Assembly: GCF_001421515.1 (NCBI RefSeq)
Contig: NZ_LMKM01000003.1
Span: 99,604-149,855 of the forward strand
Source of the DNA: Pedobacter sp. Leaf216
Lineage (GTDB): Bacteria > Bacteroidota > Bacteroidia > Sphingobacteriales > Sphingobacteriaceae
Length of the DNA stretch: 50,252 bases
Direction of reading: 5' to 3'
Shown: positions 41,247-49,963 of the stretch, one piece after another
Numbering within the stretch: the first letter of the stretch is position 1
How the letters are laid out: every line of letters begins with the position of its first letter
Notes under the pieces: generated by a model
The model's input: only the letters and a program-made list of their open reading frames with translations
Database searches by the model: none
Told to the model about the DNA's origin: nothing
Made by a program: the position numbers and the translations under genes

Positions 41247-41410
41247 CTGTTATAGGATGATCAATATATACTCTAAATTAATTCTAGCCTATAAAACATA
41301 ATTTCTTAACTTCTTAATGGTAAAACTGGATCTAAATATTCACTCATAACCAATAACTCAATATTCATTTCCTGTATTCAAACTAACAGCTCGGTAACAT
41401 CTTTAAAACT

Positions 41411-41422
41411 CAAACGTTTGCG
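41411..41422. promoter_or_regulatory. LacI-type operator candidate, site 3 (beta-galactosidase)
   Basis: CAAACGTTTGCG, identical to the two sites before susC1, lies 44-55 bp before the GH2 start codon at 41466. No TAnnTTTG box with correct spacing is visible nearby. The shared site links the beta-galactosidase to the SusCD run. Confidence 0.65.
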
Positions 41423-41465
41423 CAGAAACAATTTCATAATCATAAACTAATCATCAGTAATTTGG

Positions 41466-44400
41466 ATGAACAAACAATTATTATCACACAAAATGAATAG
41501 AAAATTAGTCGTTTTATTTACTTTTTTAGGTTTTGCAGGGCAAATCAGCGCGCAAGATTTGCCATCCGAAACGCAAACTCCAGAAGTGGTTTCACTAAAC
41601 CGTTTGCCCATGCGGGCATCAGCTTTTGCCTTCGAAAACCAGGAGCTCGCCGCCAAAAAAGCAAAAGAAAAATCAACATACTTTTTATCGTTAAATGGAA
41701 CATGGAAGTTTAACTGGGTAAAAGATTCACGTAAAAGGCCAACAGATTTTTATAAAGTAGATTTCGACGATAAAAGCTGGGATAACTTTAAGGTACCCGC
41801 AAATTGGGAGCTGAATGGTTATGGAACACCAATTTATGTAAACCAACCCTATGAATTTGCGGGCAGACAGTTAACCGGAGCTAAAATGAACCCTCCATTC
41901 GATATTCCTGTTGATAACAACCCTGTAGGCTCTTACCGTAAGAAAATTAATATTCCAGCAAATTGGGATGGCAAACAGGTTTTCATCAGTTTGGGTGCAG
42001 TTAAATCGGCATTTTACATTTGGGTAAATGGAAAAAAAGTAGGCTATAGTGAAGATAGTAAACTTGCTGCAGAATTCGATATTACCAAATATGTTAAACC
42101 AGGCGAAAATACCATCGCTTTGCAGGTTTACAGGTGGAGTGATGGCAGTTATTTAGAGTGCCAGGATATGTGGCGCATTTCTGGTATCGAACGCGAAGTT
42201 TATTTGTATGCTACACCTAAGTTGGATATCCGCGATTTTAAAGTGGTAGGTGGATTAGATGCAAGCTACACCAATGGTTTGCTGAATGTAGATTTATCAG
42301 TTGAAAATTATAAAATAGATCAACGCACCAACCACAGTCGCCCCGATAGTTTTTATGTGGCACTCGATTTAATTGATGCCAAAGGAAATAACATTTGGAA
42401 AGATGCCACCACAATCCAAAAAGTATTGGGAAATTATAAAACAGACCTTTCTTTTAAAACACAGATCAATAATGTGAAAAACTGGTCGGCAGAAATTCCT
42501 TATTTATATACGCTTTACATCACTTTAAAAGATAAAAACAATAAAATAATCGAGGTAATTCCACAACGAGTAGGCTTCCGTTCTGTAGAAATTAAAGGAA
42601 GCGATTTATTGGTTAATGGTAAACGTGTATTTTTAAAAGGAGTAAACAGGCACGAGCACAATGCCACTCAAGGCCATACTTTAACCCATGCCGATATGGA
42701 AAAAGATATGGAAATGATGAAAAGACTAAATGTAAATGCCGTTCGCCATTCTCACTATCCACCCGATCCTTATTGGATGGAACTTTGCGATGAATATGGT
42801 TTATATGTAATTGATGAAGCAAATATCGAATCACATGGCCGTTATTACAGTTTAGAAACCTCATTCGCCAACGATAAACAATGGCGCATTCCTCATCTGG
42901 AGCGCATTACCAGGATGTACGAAAGAGATAAAAACCACGCATCCGTAATCACGTGGTCTTTAGGCAACGAAGCAGGTAATGGAGTTAACTTTTATGAGGC
43001 CTACCAATGGCTTAAAGGGAAAGATTTTCGCCCGGTACAATATGAAAGAGCAGAGAGCGATTTCAATACCGATATGATTGTACCGCAATATCCTTCGCCA
43101 AACTATCTTCCGCGCTACTCAAAACAGGATAAAGAAACCCGTCCGTTTATTATGAGCGAGTATGCCCATATTATGGGTAACAGTTTGGGTAATTTTAAAG
43201 AATATTGGGATGCCATAGAGAACAACCCTAAGCTGCAAGGTGGTTTTGTTTGGGAATGGATCGATCAATCTATCGATACCGTAAAAAATGGCAAGCGCAT
43301 TATGGCTTATGGTGGTGATTTTCCGCTGAGTGGCCCTGTTGATGAGAACTTTAGCGATAACGATTTTTGCGTAAAAGGAGTGGTTACAGCATACCGTGGC
43401 ATGACGCCGATGGCAGTAGAATTGAAAAAAGTACACCAATATATTAAAACTACTTTTAATGGTACCAACCAGATCAATGTAAATAATAGCTATTTTTTTA
43501 AAGATATTAGCAATGTACAGCTTAACTGGGAACTGGTAGAAGATGGGAAAGTAATTCAAACCGGTGTAGTGAGTAACCTGAATATCGGGCCACGCCAAAC
43601 TCAAATGATACAAATTCCATTTAAAACGAATTACGCTATAGGAAAAGAATATTTCTTAAACGTTCATTACCGCTTAAAAACGGCTGAACCATTTTTAGAA
43701 AAAGGTTATGAAGTTGCTTACGATCAGATTGCTTTGGCAGGAGCACCAAAAGCCAATGTTTACAGCAGCAACAAAAAAGCTTTAAAGGTTGATCAAACAG
43801 CAGAAAAAGCCGTAGTAAAAGGAAGCGATTTTACAATCACGTTCGATTTAATTAAAGGTACATTACTTAGTTATATCTCCAAAGGACAAGAATTGCTGGC
43901 CTCAGGACCACAACCTGGCTTTTACCGTGCACCAACCGATAATGACATCGGTGCGGGTTTAAATACAAAATTACGGATGTGGAGCAATGTGTATCAGGAT
44001 AATGATGCTGGCCATATCAAAGCTACTGTAAATTCAACTGCTGATGGTTTTACTTTAACCATAACATCATCTTTGCTTAAAGGAGATGCAGAAACTACAC
44101 AGAAATTTGAAGTTTTTGGTGATGGTACCATCAAAGTTGATAACCAATTTAAAGCCATAACGGGCAATTATAAAAGTTTAATGCGTATCGGTAACGATTT
44201 GCAATTGAAAAATGATTACAGCAATATCCAATGGTATGGTAGAGGGCCGGGCGAAAATTATATTGATAGAAAAACGGCTTCTTTAATTGGCAATTATAAA
44301 TCGACAGTTGCAGATCAGTATTTTGCATATGCCCGTCCGCAAGAAAGTGGCAATAAAACCGATGTGCGCTGGGTTGCTTTTACCAATAAAGCAGGTAAAG

Positions 44401-44657
44401 GTTTACGGTTCGAATTTGCCGATCAGTTGTTGAGTTTTAATGCCTTACCGTATTCTGTAGAGGATTTAGATCCGGAGGCGGAGAAAAAACAATATCACTC
44501 TGGCGAATTGGTAAAACGCAACCAGATCTATGTACACATGGATATGCAGCAATTGGGTGTTCAGGGGATTGATAGCTGGGGTTCTATGCCTTTAATTCAA
44601 TACCAGATTCCTTTTAAAGATTACCATTACAGCTATTATATCAAGCCAATTAAGTAA
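41466..44657 (+). CDS. GH2 beta-galactosidase (LacZ-type), secreted
   Basis: This 1063-residue enzyme has all five LacZ-type parts: GH2 sugar-binding domain (FLSLNGTWKFNWVKDSRKRP, about 70-250), Ig-like domain (250-370), TIM barrel (LLVNGKRVFLKGVNRHEHNA start, 380-680), DUF4981 (about 700-780) and a C-terminal bgal_small domain (PGFYRAPTDNDIGAG to the end). The acid/base is Glu502 in SLGNEAGNG and the nucleophile Glu565 in IMSEYAHIMGNS. A signal peptide ends near residue 29-30 (ISAQ), placing it in the periplasm; a start at ATG 41493 would also keep the signal. It removes terminal beta-galactose from oligosaccharides. It has a CAAACGTTTGCG site just upstream and is likely co-controlled with the SusCD run. 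Confidence 0.94.
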   Translation: MNKQLLSHKMNRKLVVLFTFLGFAGQISAQDLPSETQTPEVVSLNRLPMRASAFAFENQELAAKKAKEKSTYFLSLNGTWKFNWVKDSRKRPTDFYKVDFDDKSWDNFKVPANWELNGYGTPIYVNQPYEFAGRQLTGAKMNPPFDIPVDNNPVGSYRKKINIPANWDGKQVFISLGAVKSAFYIWVNGKKVGYSEDSKLAAEFDITKYVKPGENTIALQVYRWSDGSYLECQDMWRISGIEREVYLYATPKLDIRDFKVVGGLDASYTNGLLNVDLSVENYKIDQRTNHSRPDSFYVALDLIDAKGNNIWKDATTIQKVLGNYKTDLSFKTQINNVKNWSAEIPYLYTLYITLKDKNNKIIEVIPQRVGFRSVEIKGSDLLVNGKRVFLKGVNRHEHNATQGHTLTHADMEKDMEMMKRLNVNAVRHSHYPPDPYWMELCDEYGLYVIDEANIESHGRYYSLETSFANDKQWRIPHLERITRMYERDKNHASVITWSLGNEAGNGVNFYEAYQWLKGKDFRPVQYERAESDFNTDMIVPQYPSPNYLPRYSKQDKETRPFIMSEYAHIMGNSLGNFKEYWDAIENNPKLQGGFVWEWIDQSIDTVKNGKRIMAYGGDFPLSGPVDENFSDNDFCVKGVVTAYRGMTPMAVELKKVHQYIKTTFNGTNQINVNNSYFFKDISNVQLNWELVEDGKVIQTGVVSNLNIGPRQTQMIQIPFKTNYAIGKEYFLNVHYRLKTAEPFLEKGYEVAYDQIALAGAPKANVYSSNKKALKVDQTAEKAVVKGSDFTITFDLIKGTLLSYISKGQELLASGPQPGFYRAPTDNDIGAGLNTKLRMWSNVYQDNDAGHIKATVNSTADGFTLTITSSLLKGDAETTQKFEVFGDGTIKVDNQFKAITGNYKSLMRIGNDLQLKNDYSNIQWYGRGPGENYIDRKTASLIGNYKSTVADQYFAYARPQESGNKTDVRWVAFTNKAGKGLRFEFADQLLSFNALPYSVEDLDPEAEKKQYHSGELVKRNQIYVHMDMQQLGVQGIDSWGSMPLIQYQIPFKDYHYSYYIKPIK

Positions 44658-44667
44658 CATACCTAGT

Positions 44668-44754
44668 TCGTCATTCCCAACTCGATTAAGAATCTTAATG
44701 CTAAAGCTAGGTTTACATGTTGCACTAAGATTCATTCCTGGGCGGGAATGACGA
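44668..44754. repeat. REP-like palindrome between the two galactosidase genes
   Basis: Outer arms tcgtcattccc (44668-44678) and gggaatgacga (44744-44754) are exact reverse complements; inner arms gaatcttaatgc (44690-44701) and gcactaagattc (44722-44733) pair with one mismatch. It belongs to the family at 2286-2356. It contains the spurious upstream ATG of the GH27 frame. Confidence 0.85.
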
Positions 44755-44795
44755 CTATTCCCCTAAGAATTAAAGAACTATTCATCAAAGAAAAT

Positions 44796-45998
44796 ATGAA
44801 ATTTATCAAAATCTGTTTCACCTTAATTTTATTTGTGCAGATCAGCTTTGCACAAGAAAAAAAATTAGCCGCAACACCACCAATGGGCTGGATGAGCTGG
44901 AACATCATGTCTGAAAATCCGAACGAAAAAGACATTAAGGAAATGGCAGATGCAATGGTAAACAGCGGAATGGTGCAAGCTGGGTATCAATATATCTTTT
45001 TAGATGACTGTTGGCAGGGCGGACGGGATAACAAAAACAACATCATAGCCGATCCGAAGAAATTTCCTTCAGGCATTAAAGCCTTGGCCGATTACCTGCA
45101 TAGCATCGGGATGAAATTAGGCATCTATTCAGACGCAGCTCCATTAACCTGCGGCGGGTATACAGCAAGTTTAAACTTTGAAGATCAGGATGCCAAAACA
45201 TTTGCTTCATGGGGAATTGATTATTTAAAATATGATTATTGCAATGCACCGGAAGATGTTGAAACTGCGAAGAAACGTTATGGTACAATTGCCCAGGCCC
45301 TACGCAAATCGGGTAGAGATATTGTATTGGGAATTTGCGAGTGGGGTCCACGCGAACCGTGGAACTGGGGTGCGCAGGCCGGTGGACAAAGCTGGCGTAC
45401 TACTTATGATATTAGGGATAAATGGCTTGATGTGGAAGGCCAAGGTGGTGTTGGTATTTACAATGTGGTAGATAAAATGGCCGGATTGGCTAGCTTTTCA
45501 GGCCCGGGAAAATGGAATGATGGCGATATGTTGGTGGCTGGTTTACACGGCACAAAAGGTCCGTCTTCTGCTTTTAAAGGCGTTGGTTGTAGCCAGGCCG
45601 AATATCAAAGTCAGATGAGTTTATACAGTATGCTCAATTCGCCATTGTATGCAAGTTGCGATATCCGTAAAATGGATAATGAAGCCAAAACCATTTTTAC
45701 AAACGAAGAAATAATTGCATTAAATCAGGATATTTTAGGTAAACAGGCCGAAAGAAAAATCAAAACAGATATCTGTGATGTATTTGTACGCCCATTAGCC
45801 AATGGAGATTTCGCTATAGCAGTTTTAAATAAATCGGCATCTGCCCAAAATGCAAAAATAAACTTCACCGAGTTAGGCCTATCTGGTCATTACCAGATCA
45901 GGGATTTATGGCAACATAAAATAATCGGCAAAAATAAAATGTGGAGTGGCGAAGTAAAAACACACGAAACCAAAGTTTTTCGGTTAAAAAAGGTCTAA
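44796..45998 (+). CDS. GH27 alpha-galactosidase-type glycosidase, secreted
   Basis: From ATG 44796 the protein has 400 residues: signal peptide MKFIKICFTLILFVQISFAQ, then the GH27 opening AATPPMGWMSWN. The start at 44796 is chosen because the upstream ATG at 44748 lies in the palindromic repeat. Catalytic residues are Asp147 (nucleophile, YLKYDYCN) and Asp205 (acid/base, WRTTYDIRD); GKWNDGDMLVAG is another GH27 hallmark. The C-terminal antiparallel beta domain is present to the end. GH27 enzymes remove alpha-linked galactose or N-acetylgalactosamine; the specificity loop is not decisive here. It follows the GH2 gene, so the locus can strip both alpha- and beta-galactosyl caps. Confidence 0.93.
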   Translation: MKFIKICFTLILFVQISFAQEKKLAATPPMGWMSWNIMSENPNEKDIKEMADAMVNSGMVQAGYQYIFLDDCWQGGRDNKNNIIADPKKFPSGIKALADYLHSIGMKLGIYSDAAPLTCGGYTASLNFEDQDAKTFASWGIDYLKYDYCNAPEDVETAKKRYGTIAQALRKSGRDIVLGICEWGPREPWNWGAQAGGQSWRTTYDIRDKWLDVEGQGGVGIYNVVDKMAGLASFSGPGKWNDGDMLVAGLHGTKGPSSAFKGVGCSQAEYQSQMSLYSMLNSPLYASCDIRKMDNEAKTIFTNEEIIALNQDILGKQAERKIKTDICDVFVRPLANGDFAIAVLNKSASAQNAKINFTELGLSGHYQIRDLWQHKIIGKNKMWSGEVKTHETKVFRLKKV

Positions 45999-46134
45999 TA
46001 ATTAAACAACTCCTGCGATTGAACCTCGAATTATATGTAATCAGTAATTTAATAATGAATTAGCGTAGCTTAGAAGTGTTTAAGGCTGTAGCGTTTGTGT
46101 TTTTATACCCGTTTTAGGATAAATTAAAATTACG

Positions 46135-46521
46135 ATGAAACGGCCGCTGGTTATTTTAACTTTTATTGCTTTGATTATGGTTTTGGCATGTAAAAAGCAT
46201 GATGAAACCTTGCAGAATGCCACTCAGGTTGGATTGGATAATCTTTACAACGATATTCAAAAAATGGCCAATCAGTATAGCTGCCAAAATGCGGGCGAAT
46301 GGAAATTTATAGCGATTGGATCAAAACCATGCGGCGGTGCTTCAGGTTATATTGCTTACTCTGTAAAAATAGATGAAAGCAGTTTCCTCAAAAAAGTTGA
46401 ACAGTTTACCCAATTACAAGCCGAGTACAATAAAAAAAATGGTATGTATTCTGATTGCTCATTGGTAATACAGCCCAAAAGCGTAATCTGCGAAAACGGA
46501 AAACCGAAGTTCACCTATTAG
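46135..46521 (+). CDS. Small cysteine-containing lipoprotein
   Basis: This 128-residue lipoprotein has lipobox VLAC (Cys19, then KKHDE). The mature part has four more cysteines (in YSCQNAG, SKPCGGASG, YSDCSLV and VICENGK), likely two disulphides outside the cytosol, and an amphipathic helix (SFLKKVEQFTQLQAEYNKKN). I recognise no named family, though small Bacteroidota lipoproteins with a SKPCGG motif are familiar. It is monocistronic. A hairpin follows its stop. Confidence 0.75.
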   Translation: MKRPLVILTFIALIMVLACKKHDETLQNATQVGLDNLYNDIQKMANQYSCQNAGEWKFIAIGSKPCGGASGYIAYSVKIDESSFLKKVEQFTQLQAEYNKKNGMYSDCSLVIQPKSVICENGKPKFTY

Positions 46522-46562
46522 TTTTACCTCAAATTTTTGTTAGATCCGTGATTTTAAACAAA

Positions 46563-46592
46563 TAAAATAGGTTTGTAAGACACCTATTATTC
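46563..46592. terminator. Possible bidirectional terminator hairpin
   Basis: aataggt (46566-46572) and acctatt (46582-46588) form an AT-rich stem between two convergent genes ending at 46521 and 46597. There is no strong T-run, so it is a weak candidate. Confidence 0.35.
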
Positions 46593-46596
46593 AACG

Positions 46597-47223
46597 CTAT
46601 TTAAGGTGTTCTTTTATAAAAACCTGAGGGTTGTAAAATCGCTCGTTTAGTTGTTTGTTATTGAAAGTTAACCAACTCGCACAACCATAATCATCAAACT
46701 TTTTTCTAATTTCCAGATGAAGATGGTGATAATCACCACCGTATTTTTTACTTTCCTGAGGCGTAAATAACCGAGCCAGTTTCGTGCTTTGATCTACATT
46801 TTGTCCGTTACTTACATAAACTTCTTTTAGGTGTTTGTAAGTGGTAAATACGATTAAACCGTTCGGTAATTTATGTTTTACCACAACAGTACGCTGGTTT
46901 TCGCCCAAATGCACAGAGCAAACAATTCCATTCGCCATCGCATAAACATTAATTAGCTTTGTTTTAGGTTGAGCTGGATTGATATCAATAGCCGTGTGGA
47001 TATGCCCTTTAACATAACTATCTCTATGGTCGCCAAAAATACTGATGATCTTAATATTGCTTACTTTTTTACGGTTCGATACATCGAAAGGCAGAAACCA
47101 ATTATCGGCTGTTTTTGCAGGAGCTGTATCAGTATAATAAGGTTTCCAGCGGTCACGGTCTTTCTCAATAGTTGGTGTTTCAAATAAAAAAGTAGATAAA
47201 AGAATAAATAATAGTGCTTTCAT
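46597..47223 (-). CDS. M23-family peptidase-like protein
   Basis: This 208-residue protein begins with a signal-like segment (MKALLFILLSTFLFETPTIE). The lysostaphin-type (M23) zinc site is visible as H76-x3-D80 in KGHIHTAIDI and H167-L-H169 in YHHLHLEIR, with the usual YAMANGIVCSV and FTTYKHLKEVYVSNGQNV strands between them. M23 enzymes cut peptidoglycan cross-bridges. The canonical GxHxGxD start reads GHIHTAID, with Gly replaced by Thr/Ala, so activity is plausible but not certain. It is a single gene, convergent with the small lipoprotein. Confidence 0.83.
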   Translation of the reverse strand: MKALLFILLSTFLFETPTIEKDRDRWKPYYTDTAPAKTADNWFLPFDVSNRKKVSNIKIISIFGDHRDSYVKGHIHTAIDINPAQPKTKLINVYAMANGIVCSVHLGENQRTVVVKHKLPNGLIVFTTYKHLKEVYVSNGQNVDQSTKLARLFTPQESKKYGGDYHHLHLEIRKKFDDYGCASWLTFNNKQLNERFYNPQVFIKEHLK

Positions 47224-47400
47224 TTTAAGGCTTATTGTAAAGCAAGGTAATAATTAATTGTTATAAACTATTTGTGTAGTTATTTGAGTTTATTCACAGT
47301 TATTGGAAGAATCACGTAAAATATAAACTTAAAAAAGCAGATTGAACAGGCCGGTATTGATAGTTATTTAGCTTTGTTGCATCCCTAGAATAACGGTTGT

Positions 47401-48621
47401 TTATTTCCGTTTCAATTCAATAACCGTAATCTCAGGCCATATCCCAATCCGGCCAGAAAAGCCCAGAAAACCAAATCCACGGTTTACATTTAAATATCGG
47501 CCATTTTCAGTTTTAATGCCCGCCCAATGTTTATAGCGGTATTTTACAGGGCTCCATTTAATGCCAAACGCTTCGATGCCAAACTGCATACCGTGGGTAT
47601 GCCCGGCCAGTGAAAGCTGAATTTTTGAAGGATAATTTTTTACCTGCGCATCCCAATGAGAAGGATCATGCGACAAAAGAATTTTAAAATCGTTTACCTC
47701 AGTATGCTGTAACGCTTTTTTTAAATCGCCACGCTCTCCAAAACCAATTCCCCAGTTTTCTATTCCTGCAAGTATTATTTTTTCTCCGTTTTTGTGCAAT
47801 TCTACATGTTCATCCAACAAAAGCTTAAAACCAAGTTCTTTATGATAAGCTTTTAACTGGTTCAAATTCTGTATTTTATCTGCTTCCGACGGCCATTTAA
47901 TATAGTCGCCATAATCGTGGTTGCCTAACACAGAAAATTGTCCGAACGGGGCTTTAATTTGTGAGAAGTGTCCGATGTACGGAATAATTTCTGATGATGC
48001 GTTATTAACCAAATCTCCGGTGAACACAAAAAGATCGCTTTTTTGTGCATTAATCATATCAATACCTTTTTGCACAGCTTTAGGGTTGGTAAAACTTCCG
48101 GCATGCACATCAGAAATCTGCGTTAAGGTAAAACCATCAAAACTTGCAGGCAAATCATCAAAATATAAACTATGTTTAATTACGCGGTAAGCATATTTGC
48201 CCTGCGTAATGCCATAAGCAAATAGGGCAATCGTTAAACAGAACATTATAAACGCGAAATCGACCCAATAGTTGCTGCGGCCTAATATATGAAAACCACC
48301 CGGTTGGAAATTGGTTGATAAACCCACTAACAACCGGTAAATATCGCCAAGCAGGAGAAAAAGGGCAAATACAAATTCAGCAGAGAAAATGATTAAAAAA
48401 GCATGACTAACGATCTGAAAAAAGCGGTTGATTCCCTGAATACGCATTTGTTGAATGGCATAAAACAGCGCAAAAGTTAATCCTACTATAAATACCCAAA
48501 AAATAGGGCTTAACCAGGTAGATTGATTAATGGTGCCCAAGCCTGATAAAACATAAGCATTTAAGGCAAAAAATATGATTGCAACTATCAGGAGCGGCAA
48601 TAGATTGAGTTTTCTTTTCAT
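47401..48621 (-). CDS. Membrane-anchored metallophosphoesterase
   Basis: This 406-residue protein has about four membrane segments in the first 140 residues (around 8-28, 38-56, 70-92 and 120-140) and a calcineurin-like phosphoesterase domain after residue 160. The five metal-site blocks are present: DVH (171-173), GD (202-203), GNHD (233-236), SHDP (317-320) and GHTHG (340-344). Relatives are YkuE/YaeI-type phosphodiesterases, some active on UDP-diacylglucosamine or related lipids. It is not in an operon; substrate unknown. Confidence 0.9.
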   Translation of the reverse strand: MKRKLNLLPLLIVAIIFFALNAYVLSGLGTINQSTWLSPIFWVFIVGLTFALFYAIQQMRIQGINRFFQIVSHAFLIIFSAEFVFALFLLLGDIYRLLVGLSTNFQPGGFHILGRSNYWVDFAFIMFCLTIALFAYGITQGKYAYRVIKHSLYFDDLPASFDGFTLTQISDVHAGSFTNPKAVQKGIDMINAQKSDLFVFTGDLVNNASSEIIPYIGHFSQIKAPFGQFSVLGNHDYGDYIKWPSEADKIQNLNQLKAYHKELGFKLLLDEHVELHKNGEKIILAGIENWGIGFGERGDLKKALQHTEVNDFKILLSHDPSHWDAQVKNYPSKIQLSLAGHTHGMQFGIEAFGIKWSPVKYRYKHWAGIKTENGRYLNVNRGFGFLGFSGRIGIWPEITVIELKRK

Positions 48622-48875
48622 TATTAGAAATCTGTAAATCAGAATAGGTGGTAAAAATAGATTTTAAACGCTGATAAAAGTTGTTCTGTTTTTTGTGGCA
48701 GTTATTTTTACGCAGGATTGATTAATGTTTATACTTCATCGCTACGTTTTGCTAAACTTGTTTCAGCATCCGTTATTACAGAATCTTGAACTTTCATGAC
48801 AGGCAGGAGACCATTTAACCAATTTGTGGTAAACTTAACTTCCTGTTGCATATTTTATAATTTACTTTCTTTTAT

Positions 48876-48883
48876 TAGCTTTG
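48876..48883 (+). promoter_or_regulatory. -7 box before the Rrf2 gene, near-leaderless
   Basis: TAGCTTTG matches the Bacteroidota -7 consensus TAnnTTTG, and the ATG starts 7 bp later at 48891, so the leader would be only a few bases. No TTTG at the right -33 distance is seen. Confidence 0.45.
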
Positions 48884-48890
48884 TGCGAAT

Positions 48891-49337
48891 ATGCTGTCCA
48901 AAAAAACAAAGTATGCCATTAAAGCGCTTGTTGCGCTTGGCAAAAATTTAGATAAACCACCTATGCAAATTTCGAAAATTGCAGAGGAGGAGCATATCCC
49001 GAAAAAATTTTTAGAACAAATTCTTCTTGATCTGCGTAACGCTGGCTTTTTATACAGTAAAAAAGGTGCAGGTGGCGGTTACAGCCTCAACAAAAAACCA
49101 GAAGAAATATTATTGGTACACGTAATGCGTGTAACCGACGGACCAATTGCGATGGTTCCTTGCGCAAGTTTAAATTTTTATCACAAATGTGATGAATGTG
49201 TAGACGAGAAAACCTGCGGAATAAGAAGTGCCTTTATTGATGTGAGAGATGCTACGCTTAAGGTTTTAACCGAAACGAGTATAGCAGATGTAATTGGCCG
49301 CGAGGATAATTTGAAAATCGGAATCATTAATTTATAA
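48891..49337 (+). CDS. Rrf2-family transcriptional regulator with four clustered cysteines
   Basis: This 148-residue regulator has the Rrf2 winged HTH (MLSKKTKYAIKALVALGK, QISKIAEEEHIPKKFLEQIL as the recognition region, and the KKGAGGGYSLNKKPEEILL wing). The C-terminal part carries Cys91, Cys100, Cys103 and Cys109, with His98 nearby, a spacing that could bind an Fe-S cluster as in IscR-type sensors, although it differs from the IscR C-x5-C-x5-C layout. It may sense iron, Fe-S status or oxidative/nitrosative stress. It stands alone upstream of the terminal repeat region. Confidence 0.92.
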   Translation: MLSKKTKYAIKALVALGKNLDKPPMQISKIAEEEHIPKKFLEQILLDLRNAGFLYSKKGAGGGYSLNKKPEEILLVHVMRVTDGPIAMVPCASLNFYHKCDECVDEKTCGIRSAFIDVRDATLKVLTETSIADVIGREDNLKIGIINL

Positions 49338-49345
49338 TATTTCCC

Positions 49346-49736
49346 AATCCGTCACCCTGAATTTATTTCAGGGCCTATGTAATTACTTATTACATTGATA
49401 TTAATCTGGAAATCAGGTTTCTGCACGTTTCGGTTGTGGTAGTCCTGCTAACGCTGCAAGTCCTTACTCGTACCTCGTTGCGGGCTTTCCGCTTATATCA
49501 GGTTTATTTAACATTAAACAGTAATCCTTCGGTTCCTAATTAAGCGGTATAAAGGTTGCGTTGAGTCTGCGTTAGGGATTGTAAGGGTTCAGTGCCGATT
49601 CTTCATCGGTACCGGAGCGCAGCGCAGCCCTGCAAAGCCCGCCCCCTGCGTTGAGTCTGCGTTAGGGATTGTAAGGGTTCAGTGCCGATTCTTCATCGGT
49701 ACCGGAGCGCAGCGCAGCCCTGCAAAGCCCGCCCCC
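49346..49736. repeat. Composite intergenic repeat, copy 1, with two 90-bp tandem units
   Basis: The unit opens with a palindrome ccctgaa-ttcaggg (49355-49361/49367-49373), continues with the segment around cctgctaacgctgcaagtcc and cgtacctcgttgcgggcttt, and ends with a 90-bp unit present twice in tandem (49557-49646, 49647-49736), identical as far as I can see. The 90-bp unit contains a small hairpin ccgat-tcttc-atcgg and a GC-rich end (agcgcagccctgcaaagccc). Confidence 0.85.
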
Positions 49737-49780
49737 TTTACCGATTTTTCATCGGAATGGGGAACGCCCAAATCAATTTT

Positions 49781-49848
49781 CAGTTGACAGTTTTCAGTTT
49801 TTAGTTGGCAATTTTCAAATATCAGTTTTCAGTTGGCAGCCCTTAGTT
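49781..49848. repeat. Short degenerate repeat of cagtttt / ttggcag units
   Basis: About five imperfect units alternating cagtt(g/t)gac(a)gttttcag and tttagttggcaattttc. Such low-complexity stretches are frequent between Bacteroidota genes. Confidence 0.6.
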
Positions 49849-49871
49849 AATCAAACCAACCACACAAATAG

Positions 49872-49892
49872 ATCCTGAAACAAGTTCAGGAT
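49872..49892. repeat. Small palindrome
   Basis: atcctgaa (49872-49879) and ttcaggat (49885-49892) are exact reverse complements, followed by gacgc. It is related to the palindromes at 49355-49373 and inside the 1-600 repeats. Confidence 0.75.
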
Positions 49893-49963
49893 GACGCAAA
49901 GAGGAAAAAACTGCGATGATTTTAAAAAGAAGTATAAGTTTTTCATATTTATTTTATTACCTA

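Noticed and set aside
43119..43613. 164-residue ORF antisense to the GH2 gene
   Set aside because: It lies wholly within a well-supported enzyme gene, has no recognisable motif and looks like a frame shadow.
44748..44795. Upstream ATG for the GH27 gene at 44748
   Set aside because: It falls inside the REP-like palindrome and would add 16 residues in front of a complete signal peptide.
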